Below, piece by piece: positions 41,155 through 43,929 of a DNA stretch of 43,929 nt (positions within the stretch are counted from its first letter, which is position 1; every line of letters starts with the position of its first letter). The translations under genes and the position numbers were made by a program. The notes beneath the pieces were generated by a model. It did not search any database. It had not been told where the DNA came from and saw only the letters and a list, made by a program, of their open reading frames with translations. Source of the DNA: Clostridia bacterium (lineage in GTDB: Bacteria; Bacillota; Clostridia; UMGS1883; UMGS1540); contig JAFZQX010000017.1 of the NCBI GenBank assembly GCA_017620205.1, forward strand, positions 1 to 43,929, written 5' to 3'.

Positions 41155-42987
41155 TTATTGTTTTTTATTTGGCGTATAGCGGTATGTGGGAACTACTTCC
41201 GCTATAGTTTTTCTTATTGTCTCCTCGTCGCTTGAAACAACGCTTTCAAGCTTTTTGATGTTTTCAATGAGCTGTTCCTTTTCAATATCGATAGGCTTGC
41301 CGACAAAGATTTTGTTATGCGTTGTGCCGCTTAAGCCCTCTTCGTTCATAAGAAGCTCTTCGTAAAGCTTTTCGCCCGGACGGAGACCTGTGATTTCTAT
41401 TTTTATGTCTTCATCGGGCTTATAGCCTGCAAGGCGTATCATTTTTTTCGCGAGGTCGTATATTTTAACCGGCTTGCCCATGTCAAGCACGAAAATCTCG
41501 CCGCCTTCGGCATAGCTTGCCGCCTGTAAAACGAGCTGCGCGGCTTCGGGTATCGTCATGAAAAATCTTGTTATTTCGCGATGCGTAACGGTTAAAGGTC
41601 CGCCTGCCGCTATCTGTTTTTTAAATCTCGGTATAACGGAGCCGTTAGAGCCCAGAACGTTTCCGAAACGCACTGCGGCAAATTCCGTTTTGCTGTTTCT
41701 TTGCATTGTCTGAACAATCATTTCGCAAACACGCTTGCTTGCGCCCATAACGTTTGTCGGATTTACCGCCTTATCTGTTGAAATAAGTATAAATCTGTCC
41801 GAGCCGTATTTATGTGCGCAGAGCGCAACGTTATAAGTGCCCAAAACGTTGTTTTTAATTGCTTCGCCGGGAGAATACTCCATAAGAGGAACGTGTTTAT
41901 GCGCCGCCGCGTGGAAAATAACGTCAGGTTTGTATTTTTCGAATATTTCGCAAAGACGCGCTTTATCCCTTACGGAAGCTATCAAAACGTCAAGATTTAA
42001 ACCGGGAAATGTTTCCGCAAGTTCGTTCTGCAGTTCATAAGTCGTGTTTTCGTAAATATCGAGAATAATAAGCTTTCCGGGGTTAAACCTTGCTATCTGT
42101 CTGCAAAGCTCGGAACCTATAGAGCCGCCGCCGCCCGTAACCATGACTGTTTTGCCGCATAAGTCTTTTTCAATCGGTTCGTTTTCAAGGTTTATGGGCT
42201 CGCGTTCCAAAAGGTCTTCTATATTTATATCTCTGATTTGTTTTGAATGCTCTACATTTGATATTGATGAAGCAAGGCCCGGCACAATTTTAACTTTTTT
42301 GCCCGTGCCGGAGCAAATATCAAGTATTTTTGCCTTGTTTGCCGCACTTATACTGTCTATGGCAAAGATAATTTCCTCAACGCCGTGCTCCTGGCAGATA
42401 TGTTCAATATCCCCGGTTTGACCGACAACTTTTTTGCCGTAATAATAAAGTTTTTGCTTTGCCGGATCATCGTCTATGAGACCGATAACGTAATACGGAA
42501 GATTCGGGTTTTCGTTTATATCTCTCAAAAGAGCCATGGCAAGGCTTCCTGCGCCTATAACCAAAGTTCTTTTGCCCTTTTTCTTGTTAACATAATGTTT
42601 GCGCTTGAAAAATATACGGATTCCGAAACGCATAGCGTAAATAAGAGCACTTGCTAAAAACGAAGCGCCTAAATTAAATTTAAAATAATAATGCGGGTTT
42701 TTAAAAATAAAACCAATAAGAATGCTTAAAACAAATGCTAAAAAGCATCCTCTTATAAGTCTTAAATATTCTCTCTGGCCGGCATAAACCCAGTTTGTGC
42801 TGTATATGCCCGATACCAACAATATAGAAATATATATAAGCGCCGTTACCGCTATGTACGGGAGACCTTCTGTGTATATTTCACCGACCTCTGCAAACGG
42901 CCGTACATAAGAGACGGCTATAAGAAACCCTAAAAAACACAGTAAAATATCGCACAACAGAACATATCTGTTTCTTACCTGATTCAT
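41155..42987 (-). CDS. CapD/FlaA1-like nucleotide-sugar 4,6-dehydratase (membrane)
   Basis: A 610-residue polysaccharide biosynthesis protein. Four membrane segments (about 8-120) are followed by a CoA-binding-like Rossmann domain (LVIGAGSLAMALLRDI, about 145) and an extended SDR domain with VTGGGGSIGSELCRQI (about 283). The catalytic residues follow the family's S-M-K form (LISTDKAVNPTNVMGASKR), where methionine replaces the usual tyrosine. Relatives convert UDP-GlcNAc to a 4-keto-6-deoxy sugar, the first step towards bacillosamine or FucNAc residues. AAGGGAGG precedes the ATG. It lies downstream of a CpsB-like phosphatase gene, as in capsule loci. Confidence 0.93.
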   Translation of the reverse strand: MNQVRNRYVLLCDILLCFLGFLIAVSYVRPFAEVGEIYTEGLPYIAVTALIYISILLVSGIYSTNWVYAGQREYLRLIRGCFLAFVLSILIGFIFKNPHYYFKFNLGASFLASALIYAMRFGIRIFFKRKHYVNKKKGKRTLVIGAGSLAMALLRDINENPNLPYYVIGLIDDDPAKQKLYYYGKKVVGQTGDIEHICQEHGVEEIIFAIDSISAANKAKILDICSGTGKKVKIVPGLASSISNVEHSKQIRDINIEDLLEREPINLENEPIEKDLCGKTVMVTGGGGSIGSELCRQIARFNPGKLIILDIYENTTYELQNELAETFPGLNLDVLIASVRDKARLCEIFEKYKPDVIFHAAAHKHVPLMEYSPGEAIKNNVLGTYNVALCAHKYGSDRFILISTDKAVNPTNVMGASKRVCEMIVQTMQRNSKTEFAAVRFGNVLGSNGSVIPRFKKQIAAGGPLTVTHREITRFFMTIPEAAQLVLQAASYAEGGEIFVLDMGKPVKIYDLAKKMIRLAGYKPDEDIKIEITGLRPGEKLYEELLMNEEGLSGTTHNKIFVGKPIDIEKEQLIENIKKLESVVSSDEETIRKTIAEVVPTYRYTPNKKQ

Positions 42988-43019
42988 ATACAGCCTCCCT
43001 TTCTTTTGTTTATTTTTGT

Positions 43020-43697
43020 TTAAAGTTTTGCGTCAAACATACCGTCAACGATGGACGGAAAGTGTTTTTTTGCCTTCGCGTATGCTTCGCCCATGTGCGA
43101 AACTCTTTTAACGGTATCATGCATATCGCTTGAAAAGATACAGTATGTATCATGCTTTAATACTGTTTTTATAAACCGTCTGCCGCTTATTGTAAGCATT
43201 CGCGTTGCGTTCAGCTGATAAATTATATGCAAATCCGACAGCCCTTCTAAAACTTCTTTCCAGAACGGATACCTGTCAACATGAGCGATAATGGGTATAA
43301 AACCTTTAAAATTAAGGTTATACAGCCACTCCGCATATTGCTTGTGGTAAGATGTCATCGGAAACTCAACAAGAATTTTATTCGTGTCCGTCAGACAAAG
43401 CCTTTCTATGCCTTCGTAGCGGCTTATATCGTTGTCAAAATAAATCTCCGCGCCGAGTATCAGTTCGGGAACATGTTTTTGAGCAGCGTAAATGCCTTCT
43501 TTTAAGGCTGTAAAGCACTTTTCTCGTTTTTGCAGAAAAGCGTCAATATCTTGTTGATCATGAAGAATACAGTGCGGAGTTGCGGCGCATAAAGTTACGC
43601 CCTGTTCAAAGCTTTTGCAGAGCATTTCTATACTTTCTTCAACTTTTTTCGGACCGTCGTCCATGCACGGAAGACAGTGAGTATGCAAATCCTTCAT
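43020..43697 (-). CDS. CpsB/YwqE-like PHP-domain protein tyrosine phosphatase
   Basis: A 225-residue manganese-dependent phosphatase of the type that dephosphorylates BY-kinases controlling capsule or exopolysaccharide synthesis. PHP metal ligands are visible: MKDLHTHCLPCMDDGPKK at the start, ATPHC, LGAEIYFDND, IIAHVDRYP and FSSDMHD near the end. ATG 43697 is preferred because AGGTG lies about 6 bases upstream and family members start at this histidine motif; the frame opens 10 codons earlier. No kinase gene is in the window. It has a consensus promoter and precedes the dehydratase by 32 bases. Confidence 0.92.
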   Translation of the reverse strand: MKDLHTHCLPCMDDGPKKVEESIEMLCKSFEQGVTLCAATPHCILHDQQDIDAFLQKREKCFTALKEGIYAAQKHVPELILGAEIYFDNDISRYEGIERLCLTDTNKILVEFPMTSYHKQYAEWLYNLNFKGFIPIIAHVDRYPFWKEVLEGLSDLHIIYQLNATRMLTISGRRFIKTVLKHDTYCIFSSDMHDTVKRVSHMGEAYAKAKKHFPSIVDGMFDAKL

Positions 43698-43730
43698 AAT
43701 CGACACCTGGATAGAATAAATATTCAATTT

Positions 43731-43759
43731 ATTTTATCATATACGGCGCCTTTTGTCAA
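43731..43759 (-). promoter_or_regulatory. Promoter of the phosphatase-dehydratase operon
   Basis: On the minus strand, TTGACA (43759-43754), a 17-bp spacer, TAAAAT (43736-43731). The insertion sequence ends 30 bases upstream of the -35 box. Confidence 0.8.
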
Positions 43760-43789
43760 CATATACGGACACGTAGATTTACAATTTAC

Positions 43790-43929
43790 TGTAGGTTTGT
43801 CAATGATGTGTTACAAAATTTCTAAAACACTTCGCCATTATCAAGGAAAGCTTTTATGTAATCGGCAGGAGCTTTCCAGTTGAGAGGACGCATAGGAAAC
43901 TTGTTATAGTTATAGTTGTGTACCTTTAA
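43790..43929 (-). mobile_element. 3' end of an insertion sequence (partial, runs off the right edge)
   Basis: The terminal repeat at 43790-43815 has TGTAGGTTT at its outer end and TGTAACACATC (minus strand) inside. It is followed inward by the end of a transposase reading leftwards. Its match to the repeat at 116-141 suggests the same element, oriented the same way. The other end and any target duplication lie outside the window. Confidence 0.7.
43822..43929 (-). CDS. Transposase C-terminus (partial)
   Basis: The last 35 residues of a transposase whose start lies beyond the right edge, ending NYNKFPMRPLNWKAPADYIK, then AFLDNGEVF and a TAG stop. The Y-N-x-x-x-P-M-R-P-L-N-W-K-x-P motif resembles the C-terminal end of rve-type DDE transposases of IS3- or IS30-like elements; I cannot place the family more exactly. 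The stop is only 6 bases from the terminal repeat, as is common in small insertion sequences. Confidence 0.6.
   Translation of the reverse strand, partial: LKVHNYNYNKFPMRPLNWKAPADYIKAFLDNGEVF

Noticed and set aside
1-43929. The whole window as a composite transposon between two insertion sequences.
   Set aside because: The content is core housekeeping (pheST, infC operon, prfA, purA) and the span is 43 kb; two independent insertions are simpler.

Overview
The window is chromosomal DNA from a low-to-middle GC Gram-positive anaerobe of the class Clostridia (Bacillota). Signs of this are a phenylalanine T-box in front of pheST, an L20-type attenuator in front of infC-rpmI-rplT, strong TTGACA-17-TATAAT promoters, a CsaB-type wall-polymer pyruvyltransferase, and many Clostridia-typical families (DUF4330, DUF5693, DUF5685, Gx transporter with NusG domain II, CmpB-like permease, DUF3787-like). 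The order (Oscillospirales or a relative) is a guess. No rRNA, tRNA, CRISPR array or prophage is visible.

Layout. 1-141: 5' end of an insertion sequence whose transposase would start just outside the window. 171-3909: T-box and pheST. 3926-5226: attenuated infC-rpmI-rplT operon; infC most likely starts at AUA. 5245-5522: a structured intergenic repeat that recurs at 17414 and 22841. 5621-6451: two small XRE regulators divergent from a 77-residue protein, with a near-perfect palindrome over its promoter. 6533-9315: sugar oxidoreductase and sugar isomerase/epimerase divergent from an AraC regulator. 9390-21460: a surface-polymer locus (two hexapeptide acyltransferases, two MurJ-family flippases, DUF4330, a Wzy/WaaL-like protein, a glycosyltransferase-CsaB fusion, DUF5693), interrupted by prfA and followed by a TMEM175-like channel. 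21549-22823: purA. 23106-28587: operon of a TerB-N-like protein with SbcD and SbcC. 28707-32741: XRE-cupin regulator, L,D-transpeptidase, ClpE-like unfoldase. 37832 down to 32784: seven-gene minus-strand operon (NusG domain II, Gx transporter, ApbE, DUF5685, DnaJ-like, CmpB-like, MscS). 37959-39101: M20 peptidase. 39377-40907: TrpB2-type tryptophan synthase beta with an attenuated leader. 41111-40968: a 47-residue protein. 43697 down to 41155: CpsB-like phosphatase and a CapD/FlaA1-like sugar dehydratase. 43790-43929: 3' end of a second copy of what looks like the same insertion sequence, in the same orientation.

The most interesting item is the trpB leader. From a consensus promoter the RNA carries nine triplets at almost exact 5-nt spacing (six are UAG or GAG), followed by a terminator whose 5' strand can pair instead with the start of the RNA, overlapping the first GAG. 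That is the architecture of TRAP-controlled attenuation. Also notable: the structured repeat with compensatory changes between copies, the TerB-N/SbcCD operon, the glycosyltransferase-CsaB fusion, and a tiny gene whose start codon lies in a hairpin.
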